Below are positions 35,398 to 44,878 of a DNA stretch of 64,000 nt, piece by piece (the first letter of the stretch is position 1; each line of letters opens with the position of its first letter). The DNA comes from Rhodopirellula baltica (GTDB taxonomy: Bacteria; Planctomycetota; Planctomycetia; Pirellulales; Pirellulaceae): the NCBI GenBank assembly GCA_002901265.1, contig PPHI01000039.1:79248-143247 (forward strand), in the 5' to 3' direction. The position numbers and the translations under genes are program-made. The notes beneath the pieces are model-generated. The model ran no database searches. It worked only from the letters and a program-made list of their open reading frames with translations, and was not told the DNA's origin.

Positions 35398-37998
35398 CTA
35401 TTTTAGAGGGGACATTGCAGCAAGTCGGTGCCGCCATGCCTCGAAACGACTGTCTTCCGGAAAAACTTGTAATGCCAGCGTGGTTACCTGGGTGGCTTCG
35501 AGGTACATGCCAGCTTTGACCATTTCATCAATCTGCTCCAAGTAGATTGATGCATCGACGGGCGAGAGCTCCCGAGCAACCATCAGTGACTTCAAACCCT
35601 CGGCAGTTTCACCCAATTCGAACAAGACCTTGGCACGCAGTCGCCAACATGCCGATTGTTGCAATAGCGAATCCGCTGAACTGCAGTCCAATTCCGCTGC
35701 TACCATCCGGAAAAAGTCATCCGCAGATACGCCAAGCTGCGTTCGGATCACAGGTGTCTTCAGAAGAAACCGTACCGCATATTGAAGATGCAGTGAATTC
35801 GCTGGCACGACTTCACTAACAGCGACTCCTGGATGGCGGGCGGCGAATCGAATCGCCTCCGCAACTGACGGCGGTTGCAACAGAGAGGCCATGTAGTAGC
35901 ACTTAATCGCAATCTGCTCTGAATCGATTCCAACAGACTGCTCTGCTAATTGACCAAGTCGCAATAGCTGGCGTGGGAACCTTTTTTGCAGTTGAAATAG
36001 TCGAGACACCAATGCCAAAGAATCCACCTGATCAGGTTCGACGAAGTCAAGGTAAACCAACTTACTGAGCAGATCTGGATCAAGCGGTAAATCGACGGCG
36101 CCTTGCACCGCATGTGCATATGCTCGTCGATAGAATTCCTGGTAACTCGGCTTCGGCGCACTCGAGGCATCCGCTAGCGGACGAAGCCTGCGACCGGTTT
36201 TCGACGTCAAACTTATCGCTTGCTCCGCCTCCTCCGCGTTTGTCGGATTCAAATACTCGATTTCACTGAATCGCGCGCGTTGCTGTAGCAATGAACAGGC
36301 AACGCGGTGGAGCGCCGGCGAATCATCTTTGGTGAGAATTTGCTCGATACGCTCAATCCGACGATCAAGCACCGCAAAATCAGTAGCTGCCTGACCAATT
36401 AGAGCCTCTGCCGATCGAACCTCGCTCTCAACAATCGCATCGTCTCGCAAAACATTAAGCGAAGCCCCTATCGCTACCAGGAGAAAAACGACTGCTAAGA
36501 CCTTACAACCCATTCTCGAAAACCGGACGCTTCGTGAGCCATCTGCCTCGAACCCAAAATTACTCTTTGAGAGGACAGCTGACATCAGCACAGAGAATGC
36601 GAATAAATTCGCAAATAGCACCAATCCATAGTCAAAGGTCTGCGTCCAAACTGTAGCTCCGAAAGCAAACAACCCCGCCGTCTTCCCGCCTTTTGCGATA
36701 GCCTCTTCCGTATTCAGACGATCGAGTTGGAGAAAGACAACAACAATCGCGATGACTAAGAAAATTCCACCTATCACGCCCTGGTCGACAATTGTCTCGA
36801 TCCACAAATTGTCAGCATGGTGAAACCATGCCTCCGCGCTTCGGCTTTGATATGGCAAATAGGCGTAAGCGTAGGCTCCCGTCCCAGCGCCAAAGGGAAG
36901 ATACGCTTTTGCTGAACGCATTGCGTCATACCAATGATCCCATCGCTGATCCTCCGCCTGACTCGCATCTTCAACCACCGCTCCTCGAAACACCAATGAG
37001 AACGCCTGCTGGCGGCTCGATTCCGACGCATAAATTGAACCGATAATCGCAACCGATAGTCCCCCAACGACAACTACCAAGGCAATCAATTTCCGATAAC
37101 GCCCCCGGTTGACGACGAAGAGCAATGAACCAACCAAGCCAACGACCGCCACCAAGGATCCACAAGCGAGTAGCGCACTCGCCTGCAACACGATCGCCGC
37201 GATCGAATAGCTGAAAAGTGAGTCTCGAAAACTTTCAGCCAAACCCTCAAAGCTGAAACCGGACGAGAACTCACCTCGATGATTTACTTTTGCGTAGCGC
37301 CAATGGGCGACTCCGAGCGTCGCTGCAAGTCCGAATAAAGTGAAGAGCCCGGCATGATGCCTATTAACGAACGGCCCAAAACCGAGTGAGCCTTCGCGAG
37401 CCCAACCGCTAATTGAAAACGCGCTGTCCAACAGCGATACGAAATCAACAATCGACACCGAAAGCGACAGGGATAACAATACCGCGGGGACAACAGACGG
37501 CATTCTCGAACAGGCTAGAAAGACTCCAGCAATGACAATCGCGACACTCCAAAGCGCCGCCGCATGAAACGTCGAATCAGCATCAACCGAAAGCGGCAAC
37601 TGATCGACGAAAAGCCCGGCGTGAGCAACACCTTTTTCGATTGGAGCAAGAGAATCGAGGAATTCGTTTGCTACGCCAGGCGAAAGCCTCTCAGCGATGG
37701 AGACTGGAAACGAAGTTCCCTGCACCCATGCGTATGCATTCCACAAAGCGAACACAAGGAAAACAACAGGCACTCGAAATCGCGGCAGGCCGTGAACAGA
37801 CACCGCAATAAACAATACACTGGCAATCGAAGCAGCCACCACTGAGCCTACATATTGGCTCCAGTTGAGCGCGCCCCCGAAATCGATCGCCACTGCCGCC
37901 GGAACCATTGCCAGCAAGAAGCTAGCAATGGCTACGATCGTTTGCGAGCGCGACCTTACTCTCGATTGGCTAAGATAAGACATGAGTTGCGTTTGCAA
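35398..37998 (-). CDS. O-antigen ligase/polymerase family protein with C-terminal TPR-like region
   Basis: 866 residues; about the first 510 form a polytopic membrane domain and the remaining 350 a soluble helical domain with TPR-like pairs (LFQLQKRFPRQLLRLGQLAE, ALQVFPEDSRFEAWRHRLA). The ligase signature is the long loop with GTGAYAYAYLPYQSRSAEAW and HHADNLWIETIVDQGVIGG, including the conserved His. TPR-bearing Wzy/ligase proteins polymerise or attach glycans and may recruit partners through the soluble part. Start could be ATG 37998 or Met6. Confidence 0.88.
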   Translation of the reverse strand: MQTQLMSYLSQSRVRSRSQTIVAIASFLLAMVPAAVAIDFGGALNWSQYVGSVVAASIASVLFIAVSVHGLPRFRVPVVFLVFALWNAYAWVQGTSFPVSIAERLSPGVANEFLDSLAPIEKGVAHAGLFVDQLPLSVDADSTFHAAALWSVAIVIAGVFLACSRMPSVVPAVLLSLSLSVSIVDFVSLLDSAFSISGWAREGSLGFGPFVNRHHAGLFTLFGLAATLGVAHWRYAKVNHRGEFSSGFSFEGLAESFRDSLFSYSIAAIVLQASALLACGSLVAVVGLVGSLLFVVNRGRYRKLIALVVVVGGLSVAIIGSIYASESSRQQAFSLVFRGAVVEDASQAEDQRWDHWYDAMRSAKAYLPFGAGTGAYAYAYLPYQSRSAEAWFHHADNLWIETIVDQGVIGGIFLVIAIVVVFLQLDRLNTEEAIAKGGKTAGLFAFGATVWTQTFDYGLVLFANLFAFSVLMSAVLSKSNFGFEADGSRSVRFSRMGCKVLAVVFLLVAIGASLNVLRDDAIVESEVRSAEALIGQAATDFAVLDRRIERIEQILTKDDSPALHRVACSLLQQRARFSEIEYLNPTNAEEAEQAISLTSKTGRRLRPLADASSAPKPSYQEFYRRAYAHAVQGAVDLPLDPDLLSKLVYLDFVEPDQVDSLALVSRLFQLQKRFPRQLLRLGQLAEQSVGIDSEQIAIKCYYMASLLQPPSVAEAIRFAARHPGVAVSEVVPANSLHLQYAVRFLLKTPVIRTQLGVSADDFFRMVAAELDCSSADSLLQQSACWRLRAKVLFELGETAEGLKSLMVARELSPVDASIYLEQIDEMVKAGMYLEATQVTTLALQVFPEDSRFEAWRHRLAAMSPLK

Positions 37999-38076
37999 CC
38001 ATCACAACACCAACGGCACACCGAGAAGCCGGCGCGCCGTTGCGAAAGCAAATCCGCTATCCAACCAGATCCAATA

Positions 38077-39096
38077 CTAAGCGGTTGCTTGGCGCGATGC
38101 TTCGCTGCGGGCGAGTTCGAGGTCGTGGTCGACCATCAGTTCAGCTAGCTCTTTGCAGCTCGTCTCTGGCTCCCAACCCAACTTCTCTTTTGCTTTGCTG
38201 CAATCACCAAGCAACAAGTCAACTTCCGTTGGGCGGTAGTACCGTGGGTCCGTTTCGACGAACTCCTTCCAATCCAGATCCAAGTACTGGAACGTGTAAT
38301 CCAAGAACTGGCGAATGGTGTAGGTCTCACCTGTCGCCAGAACATAGTCATCTGGCGTGTCGTGCTGGAGCATCATCCACATGCCACGAACATAGTCTTT
38401 CGCGTAGCCCCAGTCGCGTTTGGCATCCAAGTTTCCAAGATACAGTTTTTCTTGCAAACCAACTTTGATGCGGGTCGCCGCACGCGTGATCTTTCGAGTC
38501 ACAAAGGTTTCACCACGGCGTGGCGATTCGTGGTTGAACAAAATCCCGTTGCAAGCAAACAGATTGTAAGCGTGACGGTAGTTCACGGTTTGGTGAAACG
38601 CGTAAACCTTTGCACAGGCGTACGGGCTTTGGGGACAGAACGGTGTCTTCTCAGTTTGAGGCGTTTCGAAGACGTCGCCGTACATCTCACTGCTCGATGC
38701 TTGATAGACGCGAACCTGCTTTTGCTGGTTCAGCTGGCGAGCCGCTTCGAGCACGTTCAACGCACCGACGGCAACCGTCTGCACGGTGTAAACCGGTGCA
38801 TCAAACGAAACGCGAACGTGCGATTGCGCCCCAAGGTTATAGATTTCGTCCGGCTCAACATTCAGCACCAAGTTGGTCAAGCTCTGACCATCAGTCAAAT
38901 CGCCGTAGTGCAAGAACAGCTTCGCGTTCTTGTCGTGCGGATCGATGTAGATGTGCTCGATTCGATCGGTGTTGAACGTACTGCTACGACGAACGATCCC
39001 GTGTACCTCGTAGTCCTTTTCGAGCAACAGCTCGGCGAGGTACGAACCGTCTTGTCCGGTAATGCCAGTGATAAGTGCCTTTTTCGTCATAGCCAC
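38077..39096 (-). CDS. gmd: GDP-mannose 4,6-dehydratase
   Basis: 339 residues. NADP site [23 protein letters not shown] at residues 11 onward, then the [13 protein letters not shown] block, the catalytic YxxxK in PYACAKVYA, and [21 protein letters not shown], which are diagnostic of Gmd. It converts GDP-D-mannose to GDP-4-keto-6-deoxymannose, the substrate of the next enzyme, encoded by fcl immediately upstream. Together they supply GDP-L-fucose for the polysaccharide. Confidence 0.96.
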   Translation of the reverse strand: MAMTKKALITGITGQDGSYLAELLLEKDYEVHGIVRRSSTFNTDRIEHIYIDPHDKNAKLFLHYGDLTDGQSLTNLVLNVEPDEIYNLGAQSHVRVSFDAPVYTVQTVAVGALNVLEAARQLNQQKQVRVYQASSSEMYGDVFETPQTEKTPFCPQSPYACAKVYAFHQTVNYRHAYNLFACNGILFNHESPRRGETFVTRKITRAATRIKVGLQEKLYLGNLDAKRDWGYAKDYVRGMWMMLQHDTPDDYVLATGETYTIRQFLDYTFQYLDLDWKEFVETDPRYYRPTEVDLLLGDCSKAKEKLGWEPETSCKELAELMVDHDLELARSEASRQATA

Positions 39097-39164
39097 GTTG
39101 ATGGGTTCGGTGGTGATTTTTTAAACAACTGGTTCTGCCTGCCAACGCGGGCTCGACATGACCG

Positions 39165-40132
39165 CTAGACTTCTCGCAAACAGCCCGACTCGGTAGCTTG
39201 CAAATAGTCTTCGTAAGTTCTTTTGATCCCTGTTTCCAGGTCAATCTTCGGACTCCACCCCGTTGATTGGATCAAATCGGTATTAGTCCGCTTTACGGGG
39301 GTCCCATCCGGCTTTGACGGATCTTGAACAATCTTACCGGTGAATCCAGTCACCTTGGCAATCAATTCTGCCAATTCACGAATCGAAATATCGGTTCCAG
39401 TCCCGACGTTCACCAAGTTTGGTGGATCATCAAGGTTCACCAAGTGAACCAAACCTTGCGCCAAATCATTGACGTGCAAGAACTCGCGGCGCGGCGTACC
39501 TGTGCCCCAAATCACGACCTCTTCGGCATTCGTACGCACTGCTTCGTCGAAGCGGCGGATCATCGCCGGCATCACGTGCGAATTGCTGGGGTGATAGTTG
39601 TCACCGGGGCCATAAAGATTCGTCGGCATCGCCGAATGGAACAGAGCGCCGTACTGCGTCCGGTAATGCTGGCAAAGCTTAAGCCCGCTGATTTTGGCGA
39701 GCGCGTATGCTTCGTTGGTTGATTCCAACGGCCCTGTCAGCAAGCAATCTTCTGGCATTGGCTGGGGCGCCATGCGTGGATAGATGCATGTACTGCCAAG
39801 GAACAAGAATCTGCGAGTTCCATTTCGATAAGCCGCGTCAATCGAATTGGCGGCCATCATCAAGTTGTCGTAAATGAACTCTGCCGGATAGGTGTCGTTC
39901 GCATGAATCCCACCGACTTTGGCGGCGGCAAAATCACGACGTCCGGACGTTCTTCGGCGTAAAAACGCTCGACCTCAGATTGCCGGGTCAGATTCAGTTC
40001 GCTGCGATCACGAGTCAGCAAATCTGAATCCGCAATTCCAAGCTCTTGCAACAGGCGGACCACAGCACCACCGACCATCCCTCGATGGCCGGCGACGTAG
40101 ACGCGTCCCTTAGGAAGTTTGACTGCGTTCAT
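39165..40132 (-). pseudogene. fcl: GDP-L-fucose synthase, split by a one-base frameshift
   Basis: Starts at ATG 40130-40132 with [20 protein letters not shown], the Fcl nucleotide site, and reads RPDVVIL before becoming unrelated (PPPKSVGF). In the next frame the normal text is present: [18 protein letters not shown], then [19 protein letters not shown], and it runs intact to 39165 with [22 protein letters not shown] and the YALAK catalytic pair. The 968 nt are one short of a multiple of three, consistent with one lost T in the TTTT tract (AAAA at 39930-39933 on the + strand). With it restored the protein has about 322 residues, the normal size. It makes GDP-L-fucose from the Gmd product. The intact gmd neighbour argues for error rather than true loss. 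Confidence 0.9.
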
Positions 40133-40138
40133 CTTTGT

Positions 40139-41533
40139 TTAGAATCCGATTCCGTGGTACTCAAATCCGCTCTCACCCAAAGCAAGTTGCTTCAGGCGAT
40201 TGCGTCCATCAAAGACGAATGCCGGCTTCTTCATCGAGGCATAGATTTTGTCAAACTCGACGTCGACGAACTCGTCCCATTCGGTCAAAACCGCAATCGC
40301 ATGCGCATCCTCGGCCGCTTCATAACTGCTCGATGCGAACGTCACGTGGCTTTCGATCAACGCTTTCTTTGCGGGGCTGAGGCCATTGTCACCTTCAGCG
40401 AAAACGTATTCCAGTTCTCGAATGACCTGTTCAGGACTCACCTGTGGGTCGTAGATGCAGACGCGAGCCTTCTCTAACAAGAGATCGCGGCAAACATAAA
40501 TTGCGGCCGACTCGCGAGTATCGTTCGTGTCCTTTTTGAACGCGAAGCCCCAGATGCCGATCTTCTTGTCCGAGACGGTATTGAACATCGTCCGAACCAT
40601 GCGGCTGACGAAGCGTTCTTTCTGGTAGTCATTCATGCGGACGACTTGTTCCCAATACTGGGCGACTTCGGGAAGCCCGAAATACTCGCACAAGTACACG
40701 AGGTTCAAGATGTCCTTTTGGAAACAACTGCCACCAAAACCGACAGATGCTTTGAGAAACTTCGAACCGATGCGCGAGTCCGTACCGATTGCGGCGGCAA
40801 CTTCATCGACATCCGCTTCGGTCGCTTCACAGAGCGCGCTGATCGCATTGATCGAAGACACACGCTGCGCCAAGAATGCATTGGCGGTCAGCTTGGATAG
40901 CTCGCTACTCCACAGGTTCGTCGTCAGGATGCGATCCTTCGGAACCCAGTGAGCGTACACGTCCACCAGTGCTTGAATCGATTCCTGACGCTCGCCGCCG
41001 ATCAAAACACGATCTGGTTCAAGCAAATCTTCAATTGCGGTGCCTTCCGCCAAGAACTCTGGGTTGCTCAACACGTCAAATGTCGAGCCGTTGCTTGCGT
41101 TCGATAGGATTCGCTTGACCGCTTCCGCCGTACGCACCGGCAACGTCGATTTTTCAACGACGATCTTGTGCCCTTCAGAGACCTCGGCGATTCGCCGTGC
41201 ACACTTTTCAACGAACTCGAGGTTCGCCGCTCGCCCGGCACCGACGCCAAACGTTTTCGTGGGAGTGTTGACCGAAATGAAAACCATGTCGGCTTCTTTG
41301 ATCGCCGAATCGATTTCGGTGGTGAATGTCAGGTTTTTTCCGCGGCATTGCTTGACGATGTCATCAAGGCCTGGCTCGTAAACCGGCAACTGGTCCGAGT
41401 TCCACTGGGCGATTCGCTGTTCGTTGATGTCGACGACTTTGACATCGATATCGGGACACTTATAGGCAATCATTGCCATGGTGGGTCCGCCAACATAGCC
41501 GGCACCGATGCAACAAATCTTGGTAACACTCAT
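40139..41533 (-). CDS. ugd: UDP-glucose 6-dehydrogenase (animal-type)
   Basis: 464 residues. NAD site [10 protein letters not shown] at 9-18, substrate blocks [13 protein letters not shown] and EKSTLPVR, and catalytic Cys270 in [10 protein letters not shown]. The text closely follows vertebrate UGDH (for example [26 protein letters not shown] and [17 protein letters not shown]), rather than the shorter common bacterial Ugd. It oxidises UDP-glucose to UDP-glucuronate, implying uronic acid in the polysaccharide and fitting the heparinase-like gene in the operon. The stop lies 6 bp before fcl. Confidence 0.95.
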   Translation of the reverse strand: MSVTKICCIGAGYVGGPTMAMIAYKCPDIDVKVVDINEQRIAQWNSDQLPVYEPGLDDIVKQCRGKNLTFTTEIDSAIKEADMVFISVNTPTKTFGVGAGRAANLEFVEKCARRIAEVSEGHKIVVEKSTLPVRTAEAVKRILSNASNGSTFDVLSNPEFLAEGTAIEDLLEPDRVLIGGERQESIQALVDVYAHWVPKDRILTTNLWSSELSKLTANAFLAQRVSSINAISALCEATEADVDEVAAAIGTDSRIGSKFLKASVGFGGSCFQKDILNLVYLCEYFGLPEVAQYWEQVVRMNDYQKERFVSRMVRTMFNTVSDKKIGIWGFAFKKDTNDTRESAAIYVCRDLLLEKARVCIYDPQVSPEQVIRELEYVFAEGDNGLSPAKKALIESHVTFASSSYEAAEDAHAIAVLTEWDEFVDVEFDKIYASMKKPAFVFDGRNRLKQLALGESGFEYHGIGF

Positions 41534-41604
41534 GAATACGAATCGTCGCTAATTAGGGCTTAGTACAAGTCACTCTTAAACAAAACAAATCAACCGGCAG
41601 GATC

Positions 41605-42186
41605 TCAAGAGGTCGCCGTCTCATCCGGGGCAGGACCGATCGGATCCAACTGGCAGTCATCCAATTTGACGCTGACGCCTTGATCCATAAATCGCACGGA
41701 AACAAGCAGCCGCGTTTCCTGGTCTCTTCGAATCACCACGCCTTCGAATCCGGCGAATGGTCCGTTCTTGACTCGTACCTGCTGACCGGGCGAGATCCTT
41801 TCTTCGATCGACATCGGGGCGCCGATGTTGATCAAGTCGCTCACCTGCGATAGGTCAGTCAACAACATGTCAACGTCTGTAATCTCGGTGACCTTTTGGA
41901 CGCACCCAGTGCAGACGGCTTTGTATCGGGATTCATCCGATCCGCAAAGAAAGATGTAGTTGGCGAACAGAGGGACGTAACTCGTTCGCACGCGTCCCGC
42001 CGGCGAACGGCGACGCTGTTCAATTTGCGGACCGTAATGCGCGACCTCTATCTCACGCAGCTGTCGCATTAACTGCTTCTCTTGGCGGCTTTTCGTATAC
42101 AGCAACCACCACGCAGAACTTGACGCGACGTCTGACTCCAACAGATTCAGCGGAAACCGATCGGGCTCTTTCGGAAGAATGGGCAC
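41605..42186 (-). CDS. NusG-like transcription antitermination factor (RfaH/UpxY type)
   Basis: 193 residues: an NGN domain (WWLLYTKSRQEKQLMRQLREIEV, YVPLFANYIFLCG) followed by a KOW domain (ISPGQQVRVKNGPFAGFEGVVIRR). Specialised NusG paralogues at the head of long polysaccharide operons load onto RNA polymerase and suppress premature termination. Here it is the first gene of an 18-gene leftward run of about 23 kb, which is exactly the position expected of such a factor. The target sequence is not identifiable by eye. The housekeeping nusG would sit beside ribosomal genes, which are absent here. Confidence 0.9.
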   Translation of the reverse strand: MPILPKEPDRFPLNLLESDVASSSAWWLLYTKSRQEKQLMRQLREIEVAHYGPQIEQRRRSPAGRVRTSYVPLFANYIFLCGSDESRYKAVCTGCVQKVTEITDVDMLLTDLSQVSDLINIGAPMSIEERISPGQQVRVKNGPFAGFEGVVIRRDQETRLLVSVRFMDQGVSVKLDDCQLDPIGPAPDETATS

Positions 42187-42899
42187 GAACTCAAAATCCT
42201 TGGTGTGATCGCATCAAACTAAACGAACTGCCGTTCACGCCAGCCCGAGAGTATGCGTCGAGTCGCCTCCAACGCATTCAAAATCAAGCCGCTTCAAGTG
42301 GCGTCTCGAACCGCGTGTCTCAACGATTTTAACCAGCGTTTTCGTCAAGACCGGCACCATTTGAACGGGCAGCGCGGACTTCGTCCACCTGGGTGACACC
42401 TTCGCTCAAATCCGAGCCTTTGTTTCACCCACAACGCGGTTTTCCATCCCGACCGCCAACATGACACTTTGGACGGTCAAGTTAACTTAACCCTTCCCAA
42501 ATACCTATTGGCTACGATCGATGTCGGCGCAAAGGTTTACCCTCAATCACTTTGGCCGTCCCGGTTCATCGGACATTCCCGAACAGGCCGACAAGTCGGA
42601 GACCTGTGCCTGCTTTGCCGATATTCGCAATTGAGCTTGCGAGCGACCATAACGCCGACAGCCACGACGCCAATCCGATGACAGCTGCCGTCACAGACAA
42701 CGTGACGTCGTCCCAAGATTCCGCTACCGCGTTCATCGAGCATTCTTTAATCCATCACAGAACGCTCGGCGAATGCCCACGATAGAGCCGCGAAAAGAGT
42801 CGCAACGCAGGCGGTGGCTTAGCACTGGAAGGGGCAAACAAAAAAGGCAGTGTCCGGTGTGCGGACACTGCCCCATGTTTCAAAATAGACACGGCGAGA
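42187..42899. promoter_or_regulatory. Intergenic region upstream of the polysaccharide operon, with near-palindromic operator candidate
   Basis: About 710 bp without a convincing gene; small frames at 42120-42332, 42469-42681 and 42552-42785 lack any family features. It must contain the leftward promoter of the polysaccharide operon and the end of the wecA transcript (a terminator at 42840-42872). At 42475-42492 there is an 18-bp near-palindrome, GGTCAAGTTAACTTAACC (one mismatched pair), a candidate operator. A TTGACC box overlaps it on the minus strand, but no matching -10 could be fixed. Confidence 0.4.
42840..42872 (-). terminator. Intrinsic terminator of wecA
   Basis: Read leftward: a perfect 11-bp stem GGCAGTGTCCG/CGGACACTGCC (42846-42856 with 42862-42872) around a 5-nt loop, followed by six T. 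It lies 27 bp past the wecA stop and closes that transcript before the polysaccharide promoter region. Confidence 0.92.
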
Positions 42900-44471
42900 T
42901 TAAGTCAGGATCGTTGACGTATCGCTGTGACGCTCGGGAGCATTAAACCGTGGCGAAGGCGTCGAAACAGCCTTTTCAGCCCCACCAACATGCATGCGTT
43001 CTAGTTCGTCGATTACCAACTTGACCTGTGGCTCAAGATCCGCGAGACGCATCGTCAAATCAGCAATGCGTTCGTGGATACCGGGCGAGTCCGCCGCCGC
43101 GACGACGTGCAAGGTTCCGATATTCACTCCCAGCGACTTGCCTTCGGTCTGAATGATGATCGGCCACCGCATTTGAATTTGGTTCAATCGGTCAGGCATC
43201 CGAACCGCGGACCAACTTGCGTGGTAGCCCTCGTGAATCCAGGAAAGGTTCAAATCGATACTGATCTTTGCCAAGTTGTGGACTTGTGCAAAGTCGACCA
43301 AGGGCTCCCAGACGACTCCCCAATCACCGGTACCCTGCAACGGGACACAGCGATGGTTCTTTTCAGTCAGCCCCTGTGCGGGTGTGATGAAGAATGACCG
43401 CGTCATGTGAGTCGCTTTCATCATCAGCAACTGGCATTCTGCATAGCCAAAGGAACGGGTCACCACCAGGAATGCGCCCGCAAGCACGATACCCAACATC
43501 GCCAGCCAGGGCATTTCGAAATGCACCGAGGCAACTGCCAAGGTTGTCGTTACCGCGCTGAGCAATGCCACGATGCCAAGCATCCCTTTGTGGCCGTATT
43601 TCTTGTCCAGAAGGTGGTGCAAGTGCGCACGATCGGTCGCATAGATACTGCGCCCGGTCAACCACCGCCGCGCAATCGCCGCGGTCGAATCGAACAAAGG
43701 AATCGCCAAGATTCCGATTGGTGCAGATGCCAACAAAGTCGATCCCTTGACACTGCTCCAGACCGACAGCACTCCAATGAACAAACCGATTGTCATGCTG
43801 CCCGCATCACCAAGGAAGATCGAAGCGGGCGGTTTATTGAATACAAGGAAGCCAATCAAGCTGCCAGTCAGACAAAATGCGAACGCGGCTCCCAAGGGCG
43901 ATCCCTGCGTCAGACTAAGCACAGCCAGTCCGAATGTAATGAAACAACCAACGGTCGTCGCCATTCCGTCTGCGCCGTCAATCAGATTCAAAGCGTTCAC
44001 ACAAACCAGCAGCCACAACACTGTGACAGGAAACGCCAGCGAGCCGAGATAGATCTCAAAGCCCATCAACCCAATCTTGCTAACAACCGTTCCGCTGCCG
44101 ACCAACACCGAGATGATCAGGATCTGCATCAACAGTTTCTGGCGACCACGCATCAGCCACACGTCGTCAATTAAACCGACCAACATGATCGCCGATCCCG
44201 CGAACACGAGCCGGTACCACTGATTGGCAACGTACCCTAACTCGAATGCCCCAAAATGGCGGTCGTACAGAATCGTCGCGGCAAAACCTGCGAGCACAGA
44301 CGCTAAAACCGCCAGCCCCCCACCGAGAGCTATTGGCTTACTGTGCAGCTTTCGTTCTGCGTCTGGCTTGTCGACCATTCCGACCAAACGGGCGAACCCG
44401 CGAACCGCCGGGACGAAAACGAGGGCCGCTGCGATCGAAAAGACTAGTGATATCAGAGTGAGCGAAGTCAT
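42900..44471 (-). CDS. wecA: Undecaprenyl-phosphate sugar-1-phosphate transferase (WecA/MraY family) with long soluble C-terminal extension
   Basis: 523 residues. The first 345 or so form the multi-pass MraY/WecA fold: a RKLHSKPIALGGGLAVL start, GLIDDVWLMRGRQKLL, then NLIDGADGMATT and FLGDAGSMTIG, the metal-binding aspartate sites, and the AHLHHLLDK histidine loop. It loads the first sugar phosphate (usually GlcNAc-1-P) onto undecaprenyl phosphate, so it probably initiates the repeat unit built by block 2. The last 170 residues are soluble and not recognised; part of it (VHNLAKISIDLNLSWIHEGYHASW) recalls a regulatory or STAS-like segment, but this is weak. Confidence 0.88.
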   Translation of the reverse strand: MTSLTLISLVFSIAAALVFVPAVRGFARLVGMVDKPDAERKLHSKPIALGGGLAVLASVLAGFAATILYDRHFGAFELGYVANQWYRLVFAGSAIMLVGLIDDVWLMRGRQKLLMQILIISVLVGSGTVVSKIGLMGFEIYLGSLAFPVTVLWLLVCVNALNLIDGADGMATTVGCFITFGLAVLSLTQGSPLGAAFAFCLTGSLIGFLVFNKPPASIFLGDAGSMTIGLFIGVLSVWSSVKGSTLLASAPIGILAIPLFDSTAAIARRWLTGRSIYATDRAHLHHLLDKKYGHKGMLGIVALLSAVTTTLAVASVHFEMPWLAMLGIVLAGAFLVVTRSFGYAECQLLMMKATHMTRSFFITPAQGLTEKNHRCVPLQGTGDWGVVWEPLVDFAQVHNLAKISIDLNLSWIHEGYHASWSAVRMPDRLNQIQMRWPIIIQTEGKSLGVNIGTLHVVAAADSPGIHERIADLTMRLADLEPQVKLVIDELERMHVGGAEKAVSTPSPRFNAPERHSDTSTILT

Positions 44472-44878
44472 AGATGTCGTTTTGCACCACCGTTGAGATT
44501 CATACCGCCTGTTGACTTTCTGACTCGCACCTCTGGGGTGAGCTCGTCAGTAAAGTCTACCCGACGATTTCAGACCGCCTCAGTCTAAAAGCGAAAGGTC
44601 AAATCAGAATGCCTTCTTTCTGCCGATTGGGTTGCCTTTGCAACGATCAGAGGGAAAGCCCACCCTGAAATCCGAGGCAACTATGGCAGTTCATTGTAAT
44701 TGGAACGTCTGTCAAAAATGCTAGAACCCGCACAAGCCGCGATTCCGTCAGTTTTCATTAAATCCTCTTCACCGTTACGGCGATAAACACCCCTAGGACG
44801 GTCCGCCCCAATCGGGCTTGTCGTCCGAATTGATTAAACAAGCGACTTCGAATTCCGCCAGCAGCCAAGGGGGGCCAA
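44472..44878. promoter_or_regulatory. Divergent intergenic region between wecA and the exporter pair
   Basis: 407 bp without genes. It must hold promoters for wecA (leftward) and the lipoprotein/exporter pair (rightward). A strong ribosome binding site (AAGGGGGG) precedes the ATG at 44879. No promoter pair or operator could be assigned with confidence. Confidence 0.4.

Noticed and set aside
42469..42681. 71-codon gene in the wecA-operon gap
   Set aside because: Starts at TTG, no ribosome binding site, no recognisable motif.
43407..44174. 255-codon frame on the + strand
   Set aside because: Antisense to wecA; Gln/His/Arg-rich shadow text.
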